Source: Stenotrophomonas sp. SAU14A_NAIMI4_8 (GTDB lineage Bacteria > Pseudomonadota > Gammaproteobacteria > Xanthomonadales > Xanthomonadaceae). Taken from it: 64,000 bases of DNA. The notes under the pieces are model-generated. The model was not told the DNA's origin. It saw only the letters and a program-made list of their open reading frames with translations, and made no database searches. This document shows positions 1 through 9,292 of the stretch, piece by piece (position 1 is the stretch's first letter; every line of letters begins with the position of its first letter). Location: assembly GCF_003086695.1 (NCBI RefSeq), contig NZ_CP025999.1, positions 1,228,820 to 1,292,819 of the forward strand, in the 5' to 3' direction. The position numbers were made by a program, and so were the translations under genes.

Positions 1-812
1 TTGTTGCCGGTACGGCGCAGGGCCTTGATGCCATCGGAGAAGTAGGTGCCTGCGGCCAGGCCCGGGCGGTTGCCGTTGGTGGTCTGCTCGGTGGTCCACG
101 GTTCGTACAGACCCACCTGGTTTTCCTGGATCGGGTTGTCGCTGTGCGCGTAACCGATCGAGATGCCCAGGGTCTTGTCGAAGAACTGGTCGATGTAGCT
201 GGCGCTGAAGCGGTTGCCGAATTCATCGACGTTGGCCGCTTCACCCAGCGAGCTCTTCTGCAGGCGGCCGCTGACGGCGATCACGCGCTCGGGGAAGCTG
301 AGCGGGCGCACGGTCTGCATGTCGATGGTGCCGGACAGGCCCTGGCCGACCAGGGCCGCGTCCGGGGTCTTGTACACGGTCACGCCGTTCACCAGTTCCG
401 ACGGGTACTGGTCGAATTCAACGCTGCGGTTGTCGCCGGTGCTGACCACTTCACGGCCGTTGAGCAGGGTGGTGGCGAAGTCGGGCGACAAGCCGCGCAC
501 GCTGATGACCTGGGCACGGCCGGCCACGCGCTGGGCGGCCAGGCCGGGCAGGCGGCCCAGCGATTCGGCGATGCTGACATCGGGCAGCTTGCCGATGTCT
601 TCGGCGGAAATCGCTTCGACCACCGAAGTGGCGCTCTGCTTCACCGCAATGGCGTTTTCGATGCCGCGGCGGATGCCGGTTACCTGCACGGTGTCCAGGT
701 TGGTGGCGGACGGATCGGTGGCGGTGGCTTCGGTGGACTGCGCCGATGCCAGCGACGGCACCAGTACGACGGCCAGCGCCAGACTCAGCGCGCTGCGCTT
801 GTGGTTCAACAT
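1..812 (-). CDS. TonB-dependent outer-membrane receptor, N-terminal part (cut by window edge)
   Basis: The reverse strand reads from an ATG at 812 to the window edge (270 codons), so the C-terminal barrel lies outside. Residues 1-25 (MLNHKRSALSLALAVVLVPS...) form a Sec signal peptide. A plug domain follows, with the typical stretch SAEDIGKLPDVSIAESLGRL and then a VISVRGL segment. This resembles the large Caulobacter/Xanthomonas-type receptors that import oligosaccharides with TonB energy. A GGGAGGGG Shine-Dalgarno lies 3 nt before the ATG. The neighbouring alpha-glucosidase, amylase and sugar carrier, together with a shared operator, point to maltodextrin as substrate. The substrate is inferred; the family is clear. 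Confidence 0.9.
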   Translation of the reverse strand, partial: MLNHKRSALSLALAVVLVPSLASAQSTEATATDPSATNLDTVQVTGIRRGIENAIAVKQSATSVVEAISAEDIGKLPDVSIAESLGRLPGLAAQRVAGRAQVISVRGLSPDFATTLLNGREVVSTGDNRSVEFDQYPSELVNGVTVYKTPDAALVGQGLSGTIDMQTVRPLSFPERVIAVSGRLQKSSLGEAANVDEFGNRFSASYIDQFFDKTLGISIGYAHSDNPIQENQVGLYEPWTTEQTTNGNRPGLAAGTYFSDGIKALRRTGN

Positions 813-936
813 TTTCCCCTCCCAGGCAATGTTGTAGAGCATTTTGTGGTCGTCCCGGCGGGGCCGGAAACGTGCGACGCGGTGGCCGCTGTCGTCGCCG
901 CTATGGTAGGCAGCGCGTTGTTCGGCGGAATCACCC

Positions 937-950
937 TGCATACGTATTCA
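937..950. promoter_or_regulatory. Candidate LacI-type operator of the maltodextrin locus (copy 1)
   Basis: The 14-mer TGCATACGTATTCA, with palindromic core ATACGTAT, lies about 125 nt upstream of the TonB receptor start. Its exact reverse complement is found at 3163-3176 between the GH97 gene and the amylase operon. Two identical 14-mers at the two promoters of one sugar locus are best explained as operators of one repressor. The LacI-family gene at 14228-15259 is the nearest candidate. Binding is inferred. Confidence 0.6.
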
Positions 951-992
951 ATGGCGTTTGCAGCGTTGTAAACGATTCCAGTCTCCGCTCCC

Positions 993-1016
993 GGTAGCGC
1001 CGGGCCATGCCCGGCG
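993..1016. repeat. SMAG-type REP palindrome (GTAGCGCCGGGC type)
   Basis: GTAGCGCCGGGCCATGCCCG followed by GC lies between the receptor promoter and the 3' end of the GH97 gene. It is one of several copies of this subtype in the window and can fold into a short GC hairpin. Confidence 0.8.
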
Positions 1017-1034
1017 ATGCAGAAGTGCGGGTGT

Positions 1035-3089
1035 TCAGTGCACCGGCGTGAAGCGGATCGCCTGGCCACCGCCCGGTGCCAGCACCAGGGTCAGGGCATC
1101 GGCGCTGGTGACTTCACGCGTCTCGCGCTTGAACGCGAACGGGTTGCTGCGGAAGTCCGCACCGTCGCCGTCGCGGTAGATCTCGGCGCGGTAGCGCACG
1201 CCCGGTTCCAGGAAGCCCAGCGACACCGGCAGCACGCGGCCGTGTTCGTCGGTGATGCTGCCCAGGAACCAGTCGCGGCTGTTGCGGTCGCGGCGCACCA
1301 GGGTCACGTAGTCGCCCACCTCGCCATCCAGCACGCGGCTCTGTTCCCAGTCCACCGCCACGTCTTCGATGAAGCGGAACGCCTCGCGGTGCTGCAGGTA
1401 ATGCTCGGGCAGGTCGGCGGCCATCTGGATCGGGCTGTACAGCACCACGTACAGCGCCAGCTGGCGGGCCAGGGTGCTGGGAATGGCCTGGCCGTGGCGG
1501 CCCTTCAGGCTGAGGATGCCGGGGGTGTAATCCATCGGCCCGGACAGCATGCGGGTGAACACCAGGTTGACCTCATGTTCGGGCGGGTTCGGCGGCTGGC
1601 CCCAGGCGTTGTATTCCATGCCGCGCGCGCCTTCGCGCGAGATCCAGTTGGGGTAGGTGCGGCGCAGTCCGGTGTCCTTGATCGGCTCGTGCGGGTTCAC
1701 CGACAGGTGCCGCTGTGCGGCCTCCTGCACCACCTTCAGGTGGTGGCGGGCCATGAACTGGCCGTCATGCCACTCGCGCCACAGCGGGCCGCCGGCCGGG
1801 TTGCGGCGGTCCACCTGGCCGTCATCGCAGACGTAGCCGGTCTTGAACTGATCCACGCCCAGGCGCGCATACAGGTCCAGCGCGGCGTCCAGCTGGTCTT
1901 CGTAGTGTTCGATGGCGCAGCCGGTTTCGTGGTGGCCGATCAGGTGCACGCCCTTCTTCAGACCGTAGGCCGACAGCGCTTCGATATCGAAATCGGCGGT
2001 GGCGCGGGTGAAATCGAAGTCATAGCCATTGCCCACCCACATGCCGTCCCAGCCGGGGTTCCAGCCTTCCACCAGCACGCCACGGAAGCCGTGCGCGGCG
2101 GCGAAGTCGATTACCTTCTTCGTCTTGGCGGTGGTAGCGGCATGCTTCGGGCCGGTGGCCCAGCTTTCGTTGTCCAGGTGCATCGACCACCAGACGCCCA
2201 GGTACTTGGCCGGCTTCACCCAGCTCACATCACCCAGCGCGTTGGGTTCGTTGAGGTTGAGGATCAGGTCCGATTCGACCAGGCCGCCGGCGCGGTCGGC
2301 AATCTGCAGCGTGCGCCACGGCGTGGCGAAGGGCAGGCTGCGGCGCACCTTCCAGCCTTCGGCCGAAGGCGAAAGCTCGGCGCGCAGGCGCTGGCCTTCG
2401 GTACGGCGCAGCCACATGCCGGCGTAGTCCACCAGCGCAGCCTCGTGGATGGCCACGTGCAGGCCATCCACGCTGCGCAGGGTCATCGGCGTGTGCACCA
2501 GCGGCACCTCGCGCAGCGGCGTGCGCTGGTACAGGTACTCGTAGTGGATCGGCTCGCCGGCCGGAATCCACCACGCAGTGGAATCCGGCGCGATGGCGAA
2601 CTCGGTCACCTCGTCATCGATGATCGCTTCGCGCAGGTTGGGCTGTTCGGGGAACGCATAGCGGAAGCCCAGGCCGTCGTCGTAGACGCGGAACACCACG
2701 TCCACGCGGCGCTTGCTGCCGGTGCTCTCGGCCAGCTGCACGGTCAGTTCATTGAAGTGGTTGCGGGTGACGCGGCGCTCGCCCCAGGGCTGTTCCCAGG
2801 TCTCGTCCACGCTGCGCCGCTGTTCGCCCAGCTGGACGAAATCACGGTCCAGGCGGCCGTCGCGCAGCACGAAGCCCAGCTTGGAATCGTCCACCACGGG
2901 CGCGCCCAGGCGTTCCACCCGGTAGCGCGCGGTACCGCCATCGAGCACCAGGCTGACCGCCAGCACCTTGCCCGGCGATTCCACCCGGGTGACCTGCGGC
3001 GCGGCCTGGGCCACCACCGCCAGACCCAGCAGGGCCATGCCGAACACCGGCGCGAACATCGCGCGGACTGCAACAGAAAAAGCCGGCAT
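1035..3089 (-). CDS. Secreted glycoside hydrolase family 97 alpha-glucosidase
   Basis: The protein has 684 aa, close to the SusB/GH97 length. GH97 enzymes hydrolyse alpha-glucosidic bonds of malto-oligosaccharides. A signal peptide ends near QAA/PQV at about residue 30. The GH97 N-terminal beta-sandwich follows (ESPGKVLAVSLVLDGG...), then a TIM barrel with the motifs GHHETG, HEPIKDTG and EGARGMEYNAW that carry the conserved acidic residues, and a C-terminal beta domain. The start at 3089 follows a GGGAGGGG Shine-Dalgarno identical to that of the receptor gene. Reading further upstream would bury the signal peptide. The gene is transcribed away from the amylase operon across an operator-bearing spacer. 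The protein is probably periplasmic. Confidence 0.92.
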   Translation of the reverse strand: MPAFSVAVRAMFAPVFGMALLGLAVVAQAAPQVTRVESPGKVLAVSLVLDGGTARYRVERLGAPVVDDSKLGFVLRDGRLDRDFVQLGEQRRSVDETWEQPWGERRVTRNHFNELTVQLAESTGSKRRVDVVFRVYDDGLGFRYAFPEQPNLREAIIDDEVTEFAIAPDSTAWWIPAGEPIHYEYLYQRTPLREVPLVHTPMTLRSVDGLHVAIHEAALVDYAGMWLRRTEGQRLRAELSPSAEGWKVRRSLPFATPWRTLQIADRAGGLVESDLILNLNEPNALGDVSWVKPAKYLGVWWSMHLDNESWATGPKHAATTAKTKKVIDFAAAHGFRGVLVEGWNPGWDGMWVGNGYDFDFTRATADFDIEALSAYGLKKGVHLIGHHETGCAIEHYEDQLDAALDLYARLGVDQFKTGYVCDDGQVDRRNPAGGPLWREWHDGQFMARHHLKVVQEAAQRHLSVNPHEPIKDTGLRRTYPNWISREGARGMEYNAWGQPPNPPEHEVNLVFTRMLSGPMDYTPGILSLKGRHGQAIPSTLARQLALYVVLYSPIQMAADLPEHYLQHREAFRFIEDVAVDWEQSRVLDGEVGDYVTLVRRDRNSRDWFLGSITDEHGRVLPVSLGFLEPGVRYRAEIYRDGDGADFRSNPFAFKRETREVTSADALTLVLAPGGGQAIRFTPVH

Positions 3090-3162
3090 TTCCCCTCCCA
3101 AGGCGCCATTGGCAGACCCGGACCATAAGCCAGCACGGCGCCCGGTCTTCACGCGATGGCCA

Positions 3163-3176
3163 TGAATACGTATGCA
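3163..3176. promoter_or_regulatory. Candidate LacI-type operator of the maltodextrin locus (copy 2)
   Basis: TGAATACGTATGCA is the exact reverse complement of the site at 937-950. It sits in the 235-nt divergent spacer, 74 nt from the GH97 start and about 150 nt before the glycosidase-carrier-amylase operon, so one bound repressor could control both directions. Confidence 0.6.
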
Positions 3177-3324
3177 ACTGGACGCAGGCCACGGCGCCGC
3201 GTCTACCATGGGGCAAGGCACCTTGAGGGAGGGGCCGCGCCCGCGCACCGGTTCCGGTGGCGCGGACCCACAACGGTGCAGAGAGGGAGGGAGGTCGACG
3301 GGCGCAAGCCGGTCTGCCGCTTCG

Positions 3325-5517
3325 ATGCTGAAGATCATTTGCCTGACGGCTGCCCTGGGGGCAGCGCTGGGAACGACCGCGCACGCGGCCGACCTGGAAT
3401 TCAACGGCCGCCACGCGCGTGCCGAAACCGCTGCCAAGGGCAGCTTCGTGCTGCACGCGCCCAAGGGCGAGGTGCGCATTGCCGCCGCGCCCATGCGCAG
3501 CCAGACCGGCAGCGTGATGTTCGATGCGCTGTTCGCCCTGGCCCAGCAGGAAATGGACCAGGACCGCGTGGACGCGATCCGCGATCCGGCCTTCGATGAA
3601 GGCCGCCCGGTGCCCTGCGACTGCTTCCAGACCGGCGCGCGCTGGCCGTACGTGTGGACCCGCGATGTCAGCTTCGCCGCCGACCTGGCCCTGGCGAAAC
3701 TGGACCCGCAGCGCACCCGGCAGTCGCTGCAGTTCAAGTTGTCGGCGGCGCGCGATGGCCATACCCCTGGCCTGTTCGTGGCCCAGGACACCGGCTCGGG
3801 CGGCAGCTGGCCGATCAGCAGCGACCGGGTGGTGTGGTTCCTGGCCGCGCGCCATCTGCTGGATGATGCGGCCTTCGCCGATCAGGTCTGGCAGGCGCTG
3901 CAGGGCACGTTGGCGCAGGACCGGGCGATGGTGTTCGACCCGCAGATGGGCCTGTACCGCGGCGAGACTTCGTTCCTGGATTGGCGCGAGCAGACCTACC
4001 CGGATTGGACGCGGGAGAACGTGCGCTTCATCGGCGATTCCTACGCGCTGTCCACCAACGTGCTGCATTACCAGGCCCTGCGCCTGGGCCAGCAGATGGC
4101 CGCGCAGCTGGGCGATGAGCGCGCCGAGCAGTACAAGGCCTGGGCCGATGCGCTGGCGCTGCAGATCGATGCACGCTTCTGGCGCCAGGACATGGGCCAG
4201 TACATGAGCTACATCGGCGAAGCGGCGCACCCGGTGCCGTACGCCAAGGTGGACCTGCTGGGCCTGTCGCTGGGCATCCTGGCCGACGTGCTGCCCGCCG
4301 AGCGCGCACAGCGTGCGCTGGCCGCTTACCCGATGGGGCCGGCCGGCAGCCCGGTGGTGTGGCCGCAGGAAGCGCAGCAGCCGATCTACCACAACCGCGC
4401 CATCTGGCCGTTCGTCAGCGCCTATTCGCTGCGCGCCGCGCGCAAGCTGGACGATGCACCGCGCATCGCCGCCGAGATCCGCTCGCTGATGCAGGGCGCG
4501 GCGCTGGCCGGTTCCAACATGGAAAACTACGAACTGGTCAGCCAGGCCGTGCATGTGGACGAAGGCGCGCTGAGCGGGCCGGTGGTCAATTCCGAGCGCC
4601 AGCTGTGGTCGGTGGCCGGCTACCTGGCCATGGTCACCGAAGGGGTGTTTGGCGTGCAGGATGATGGCAGCGTGCAGCCCAAACTGCCGGCCAGCCTGGT
4701 GCCCGAACTATTCGGCAAGCAGCGCCGCATCACCCTGGACGCCAACGGCAAGCGCTACGTGCTGGAGCGCCCGAAGCAGGTGGGTGATGGCCTGCTGGTG
4801 GCCGGCAAGGTGAAGACGCGCGGCACCACCACCACGGTGCAGCTGGTGGCCGCGCCGTCGCGCGCGTTGCCCGCCAGCACCGCCGATGCCAACGCGCGCG
4901 CGCCGGCCACCCCGGCCGCACCGCAGGCGCGGCGCAGCGGCAAGGGCTGGACCGTACCGGTGGCCGAAGGCCAGGTGCTGTGGCAGGACGGTCGCGCGCT
5001 GACCGCGATCAGCAAGGGTGTGGCGCGCATCGGCGATGACGGCCTGCAGCACTGCCTGAGCCTGACCCGCCGCGACGGTGCGCTGGAATCGCTGCACAGC
5101 CCGATGCTGTGCGTGGGCCCGCAGCAGGTGCTGCGCGGCGCGCGCCAGTGGCAGTTCACGGCGGCCAAGGCCGGGCTGGTGCGGCTGCGGCTGCAGTACA
5201 CCAACCCCAATGGCCCGATCAACACCGGGGTGACCGCTGCGGTGAAGCAGCTGGCGGTGCAGTGCGCCGGCCAGCCCGCGCAGCGCCTGACGGTGACCCT
5301 GCCGCACAGCGTGGCCGCGCAGGATTCCACCGCCGCCACCTTCAGCGTGCCCAAGGAACGTTGCACGGTGAAGCTGGAAGAGGGCTTCAACATGAGCGCG
5401 CTGCAGCACTTCGCGCACTACACCGGCGGCAAGGGCGGGCGCGATGGCGTGCTCAACCAGGCCCAGGTGCAGGCGCTGAAGGTGGCGCCGGTGGCCGCAG
5501 TCGAGGGTAGCCGATGA
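3325..5517 (+). CDS. Secreted six-hairpin glycosidase-like protein
   Basis: The protein has 730 aa. The start at 3325 gives a clean signal peptide (MLKIICLTAALGAALGTTAHA); an upstream in-frame ATG would add about 50 low-complexity residues in front of it. The purine-rich GGGAGGGAGG lies some 30 nt upstream, so the exact start is not fully settled. The central part (about 90-420) has the alpha/alpha-barrel look of six-hairpin glycosidases: RWPYVWTRDVSFAADLAL, SSDRVVWFLAARHL, WRENVRFIGDSY-like helices and a WPFVSAYSLRAARKL segment. A beta-rich C-terminal domain follows, joined through an Ala/Pro linker near residue 525. It probably trims or debranches oligoglucosides in the periplasm. The exact activity is unknown. 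Its stop overlaps the next start (ATGA). Confidence 0.75.
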   Translation: MLKIICLTAALGAALGTTAHAADLEFNGRHARAETAAKGSFVLHAPKGEVRIAAAPMRSQTGSVMFDALFALAQQEMDQDRVDAIRDPAFDEGRPVPCDCFQTGARWPYVWTRDVSFAADLALAKLDPQRTRQSLQFKLSAARDGHTPGLFVAQDTGSGGSWPISSDRVVWFLAARHLLDDAAFADQVWQALQGTLAQDRAMVFDPQMGLYRGETSFLDWREQTYPDWTRENVRFIGDSYALSTNVLHYQALRLGQQMAAQLGDERAEQYKAWADALALQIDARFWRQDMGQYMSYIGEAAHPVPYAKVDLLGLSLGILADVLPAERAQRALAAYPMGPAGSPVVWPQEAQQPIYHNRAIWPFVSAYSLRAARKLDDAPRIAAEIRSLMQGAALAGSNMENYELVSQAVHVDEGALSGPVVNSERQLWSVAGYLAMVTEGVFGVQDDGSVQPKLPASLVPELFGKQRRITLDANGKRYVLERPKQVGDGLLVAGKVKTRGTTTTVQLVAAPSRALPASTADANARAPATPAAPQARRSGKGWTVPVAEGQVLWQDGRALTAISKGVARIGDDGLQHCLSLTRRDGALESLHSPMLCVGPQQVLRGARQWQFTAAKAGLVRLRLQYTNPNGPINTGVTAAVKQLAVQCAGQPAQRLTVTLPHSVAAQDSTAATFSVPKERCTVKLEEGFNMSALQHFAHYTGGKGGRDGVLNQAQVQALKVAPVAAVEGSR

Positions 5518-7001
5518 GCCGTCCTGCCAAACCGCAGTTGTCGTTCTGGCAGATCTGGAACATGTGCTTCGGCTTCCTCGGCATCCAGTTTGGTTTTGCC
5601 CTGCAGAATGCCAATGCCAGCCGCATCTTCGAAACGCTGGGTGCGGACATGGAGTCGGTGCCGGGGCTGTGGATCGCCGCGCCACTGACCGGTCTGCTGG
5701 TGCAGCCAGTGATCGGTTACCTGTCCGACCGCACCTGGACGCGTTGGGGGCGACGCCGGCCGTTCTTCATGATCGGCGCGGTGCTGACCACGCTGGCGCT
5801 GCTGGTGATGCCCAATTCGCCCACGCTGTGGATCGCCGCCGGCACGCTGTGGGTGCTCGATGCCTCCATCAACGTGTCGATGGAACCGTTCCGCGCGTTC
5901 GTGGGCGACCAGTTGGCACCGCGCCAGCGGCCGACCGGCTACGCCATGCAGAGCTTCTTCATTGGCGTGGGCGCGATCGTGGCCAGCTTCCTGCCGTTCA
6001 TCCTGGCCCACTTCGGCGTGGCCAATACGGCGGCCGCCGGCGAAGTGCCGGACACGGTGCGCTATGCGTTCTACTTCGGTGCCGTGGTGCTGCTGGCAGC
6101 GATCACCTGGACCGTGGTCAGCACGCGTGAGTATTCGCCCACCGAGCTGGCCGGCTTCGATGACGCCGAACCACCGGCACACCACGCCGCGGCCGCAGTG
6201 AACGGCCCCGCGCCGTGGTCGCAGGTGGCGCTGTGGCTGGGCGTGGGCCTGCTGCTGGCGGTGCTGATCGCCTGGCGCCAGGGCGACAAGATGCTGTACG
6301 TGCTGGCCGGCCTGTGTGCGGGCTACGGCCTGCTGCTGGCGGTGGCCCGCTCGCTGCCGGGCACCCACATGCTGGCGGCGATCGTCGACGATCTGCGCGC
6401 AATGCCCATCACCATGCGGCGCCTGGCCTGGGTGCAGTTCTTCTCGTGGTTCGCCTTGTTTGCCATGTGGATCTACACCACGGCCGCAGTGGCCGGCACC
6501 CACTTCGGCTCCACCGATCCGCAGTCGGCCGCCTACAACGAAGGTGCCAACTGGGTGGGCGTGCTGTTCGGCGCGTACAACGGCTTTGCCGCGCTGGCCG
6601 CGCTGGTCATCCCGTTGATGGTGCGTGCCGTGGGCCTGCGCTGGAGCCATCTGGTGAACCTGTGGCTGGGCGGCGCCGGCCTGATCTCGCTGATGTTCAT
6701 CCGCGATCCGCACTGGCTGCTGCTGTCGATGGTGGGCGTGGGCTTTGCCTGGGCGTCGATCCTGTCGCTGCCGTATGCCCTGCTGTCTGACAGCGTGCCG
6801 GCCAGGAAGATGGGTGTGTACATGGGCATCTTCAATTTCTTCATTGTGATCCCGCAGTTGGTCGCGGCCAGTGCGCTGGGCTTTGCCCTGCGCGCATGGC
6901 TGGGCGGCCAGCCGATGCACGTGCTGGTGCTGGGCGGCTGCAGCCTGCTGCTGGCAGGTGTGTGCGTGCTGCGGGTTCCGTCGCGTTCGGAGGTGGTGTG
7001 A
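5514..7001 (+). CDS. MFS sugar carrier, SLC45/maltose type
   Basis: The protein has 495 aa and 12 predicted membrane segments. It carries the SLC45-type loop signature GYLSDRTWTRWGRRRPFF near residues 68-85 and an aromatic start (SFWQIWNMCFGFLGIQFGFA). Members of this group, such as Caulobacter MalY, bring maltose or sucrose through the inner membrane with protons. The gene overlaps the preceding glycosidase gene by 4 nt (ATGA), and the amylase gene starts on its last base, so the three are translationally coupled. Its role here would be uptake of maltose or glucose released in the periplasm. Substrate choice is inferred from context. Confidence 0.88.
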   Translation: MSRPAKPQLSFWQIWNMCFGFLGIQFGFALQNANASRIFETLGADMESVPGLWIAAPLTGLLVQPVIGYLSDRTWTRWGRRRPFFMIGAVLTTLALLVMPNSPTLWIAAGTLWVLDASINVSMEPFRAFVGDQLAPRQRPTGYAMQSFFIGVGAIVASFLPFILAHFGVANTAAAGEVPDTVRYAFYFGAVVLLAAITWTVVSTREYSPTELAGFDDAEPPAHHAAAAVNGPAPWSQVALWLGVGLLLAVLIAWRQGDKMLYVLAGLCAGYGLLLAVARSLPGTHMLAAIVDDLRAMPITMRRLAWVQFFSWFALFAMWIYTTAAVAGTHFGSTDPQSAAYNEGANWVGVLFGAYNGFAALAALVIPLMVRAVGLRWSHLVNLWLGGAGLISLMFIRDPHWLLLSMVGVGFAWASILSLPYALLSDSVPARKMGVYMGIFNFFIVIPQLVAASALGFALRAWLGGQPMHVLVLGGCSLLLAGVCVLRVPSRSEVV

Positions 7002-8716
7002 TGCGTGCTGTGTTGCCTGTTGCTGTCTGTGTAGCCCTGTTTGCTGGCCAGGCCGTGGCCGCGCCGCGCCCGGCGTATGTCGGCACCACCGAGCCGTTCG
7101 CCAGCGATGCGGTGTACTTCGTGGTGACCGATCGCTTCGTCAATGGCGATCCATCCAACGACCACCGCGACCAGGGGGGCAAGCACCGCACCTTCGATAT
7201 TCCGGTGCCGTGCCCGGACAAGGTGGATGGCAACATCGGCTACCTGGGCGGTGACTTCCGCGGCGTGCTGGACAACGCGCAGTACATCCGCAACCTGGGC
7301 TTCGGTGCGGTGTGGATCACTCCCATCGTCGACAACCCCGACGAAGCCTTCACCGGCAGCAAGGCGATCAGCTGCACCAGCACGCTGACCGACCGCGGCA
7401 AGACCGGCTACCACGGCTACTGGGGCATCAACTTCTACAAGCTCGACGAGCACCTGCCCAGCAAGGATCTGGATTTCGCCGGCCTCAACAAGGGCCTGCA
7501 CGATGCCGGCCTGAAGGTGGTGCTGGACATCGTCGGCAACCATGGTTCGCCGGCCTGGACCATGCCCAAGCGGCAGCCGCAGTTCGGCCAGATCTTCGAC
7601 AAGGATGGGAAGCTGGTTGCCGACCACCAGAACCTGCCGCCGCAGAAGCTGGACCCGCAGCACAACCCGCTGCACGCCTTCTACAACAACATCGGCCCGG
7701 TCGACAGCAAGGACGGTTCGATCTTCGACGGCAACCTGGCCGAGCTGTCCGACTTCAACCAGAACAATCCGGCGGTGATGGATTATCTGGTGGGGGCGTA
7801 CCTGCAGTGGACCGCGCAGGGCGTGGATGCGCTGCGCATCGACACCATCGGCTGGCTGCCACACCCGTGGTGGCATGAATTCGTCAGCCGCATCCGGGCG
7901 CAGCACCCGGGCATGTTCATGTTCGGCGAAGCCTTCGATTACAACGCGGCCAGCATTGCCGAGCACACCTGGCCAGCCAATGCCAACGTCAGCGTGCTGG
8001 ATTTCCCACTGCGCGGCGCGATGGAGCAGACCTTCGGCACCGCCGGCAAGGGCTTTGAAACCCTGGCCGAACCGCTGCACCTGAGTGGCGGGCCGTATGC
8101 CAACCCGTACGAGCTGATGAGCTTCTACGACAACCACGACATGCCGCGCCTGCAGGCCAGCGACAACGGCTTCATCGACGCGCACAACTGGCTGTTCACC
8201 GCACGCGGCATTCCGGTGGTCTATTACGGTTCGGAAACCGGCTTCATGCGCGGCCGTGCCGAACATGCCGGCAACCGCGCCTACTTCGGCCAGCCGCGCG
8301 TGGACGCCGCGCCGCAGAGCCCGATCTTCGCGCCGCTGCAGCGCATCGCCAAGCTGCGCGAAGCCACCCCGGCCCTACAGCGCGGCTTGCAGGTGAACGA
8401 GCGCCTGCAGGGCGATGAAGCGGTGTTCCTGCGCGTGCTGCAGCACGGCGATGTGGCGCAGACGGCGCTCGTGCTGCTGAACAAGGGCGATGCGGCGAAG
8501 ACCTTCAGCGTGGAGCGCTACCTGCAGGCCGGCACCTGGCGCGAAGCGCTGGGCGGCGGCGAACTGAAGGTGAAGGGCCGGCTGCAGACCGAAGTACCCG
8601 CACACGGGGTGAAGGTCTACGTGCTGGATGCGCCGGTGAAGCAGCCGGCGCTGCAGGCCGAACTGGACAAGGCCATGGCCGACCAGCAGGCGCGGGACCA
8701 GCGGCTGGGGCGCTGA
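7001..8716 (+). CDS. Secreted GH13 alpha-amylase family protein
   Basis: The protein has 571 aa. The start is the ATG at 7001 (TGATG overlap with the carrier gene), which begins a signal peptide MRAVLPVAVCVALFAGQAVA. GH13 landmarks are in order: VYFVVTDRFVNGD near residue 40, a GNHG-type region II, nucleophile D281 in DALRIDTIGW, acid/base E310 in FMFGEAF and the transition-state Asp D380 in YDNHDM. All three catalytic acids are present. A beta-sandwich domain closes the protein. It hydrolyses alpha-1,4-glucans or maltodextrins in the periplasm or outside the cell, feeding the carrier encoded just upstream. Confidence 0.93.
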   Translation: MRAVLPVAVCVALFAGQAVAAPRPAYVGTTEPFASDAVYFVVTDRFVNGDPSNDHRDQGGKHRTFDIPVPCPDKVDGNIGYLGGDFRGVLDNAQYIRNLGFGAVWITPIVDNPDEAFTGSKAISCTSTLTDRGKTGYHGYWGINFYKLDEHLPSKDLDFAGLNKGLHDAGLKVVLDIVGNHGSPAWTMPKRQPQFGQIFDKDGKLVADHQNLPPQKLDPQHNPLHAFYNNIGPVDSKDGSIFDGNLAELSDFNQNNPAVMDYLVGAYLQWTAQGVDALRIDTIGWLPHPWWHEFVSRIRAQHPGMFMFGEAFDYNAASIAEHTWPANANVSVLDFPLRGAMEQTFGTAGKGFETLAEPLHLSGGPYANPYELMSFYDNHDMPRLQASDNGFIDAHNWLFTARGIPVVYYGSETGFMRGRAEHAGNRAYFGQPRVDAAPQSPIFAPLQRIAKLREATPALQRGLQVNERLQGDEAVFLRVLQHGDVAQTALVLLNKGDAAKTFSVERYLQAGTWREALGGGELKVKGRLQTEVPAHGVKVYVLDAPVKQPALQAELDKAMADQQARDQRLGR

Positions 8717-8722
8717 GGGCGC

Positions 8723-8877
8723 CGCCGGGCATGGCCCGGCGCTACCGTTTTGGTAGGTGCCAACCCTGGTTGGCATGCCCGCTCTGGTAGGTGCCAACCT
8801 TGGTTGGCACGCCCGCTCTGGTAGGTGCCAACCTTGGTTCGCACGCTCTTCGAGCAGTCGAGCAAGCTCGACTCTAC
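8723..8877. repeat. Cluster of five SMAG-type REP units of three subtypes
   Basis: The stretch between the amylase and the SseB-like gene holds an inverted GTAGCGCCGGGC-type unit (8723-8745), three tandem GTAGGTGCCAACC units starting at 8753, 8787 and 8821 (exact 34-nt spacing) and one inverted GTAGAGTCGAGC unit (8855-8877). Each unit folds into a short stem. It contains no gene. Confidence 0.85.
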
Positions 8878-8911
8878 AATGGGGGCCCCCCTGATTGCCT
8901 GCCGTACCGCC

Positions 8912-9292
8912 ATGACCGACCTTGCCCCGCAGACCCCGATTGAAACCCTGCTGAAGGCGGCCATGGACGGTGCCGTGCCGATCCGTGCCTTCATGGAAGC
9001 CTTCGTCGCCTCCGAGGTGGTGCTGCTGACTGGCAGCCTGGTCACCCCCGACGGCAGCGGCTTCGACCCGCTGCTGTTCGACAAGCAGGGCACCCTGCAC
9101 GTGGCGGTATTCACCGATCCTGCGCGGGTGGGCATCTACAGCCAGCAGGCGCCGCACCAGATCCGCTGGCGGATGCTGGACGTGCTGCGCCGCGTACCCG
9201 GCGGCTACGGCGTGGTGATCAACCCCGGCACCCCGCTGGGCTTCGAGGTTTCCCCGAGCGGCGTGGGCGAGATCCTGAAGGACTTCGCGTAG
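8912..9292 (+). CDS. SseB-family protein
   Basis: The protein has 126 aa and resembles the SseB N-terminal domain family: IETLLKAAMDGAVPIRAFMEAFVASEVVLLTG, later LPVFTD-type HVAVFTDPARVGIY and a VVINPGTPLGFEVSPSG ending. These are small soluble proteins of unclear role. The family is named after a Salmonella type III secretion component, but solitary members without a secretion system, as here, are common. An upstream in-frame extension would translate REP sequence, so the ATG at 8912 is preferred. The TAG stop is part of the GTAG that opens the next REP unit. Confidence 0.75.
   Translation: MTDLAPQTPIETLLKAAMDGAVPIRAFMEAFVASEVVLLTGSLVTPDGSGFDPLLFDKQGTLHVAVFTDPARVGIYSQQAPHQIRWRMLDVLRRVPGGYGVVINPGTPLGFEVSPSGVGEILKDFA

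Noticed and set aside
1017..3128. A 703-codon plus-strand frame opposite the GH97 gene
   Set aside because: The minus strand encodes a complete GH97 enzyme with signal peptide; the plus frame shows no domain.
8912..9292. SseB-like gene as evidence of a type III secretion system
   Set aside because: No secretion genes are nearby, and solitary SseB-domain proteins are common.
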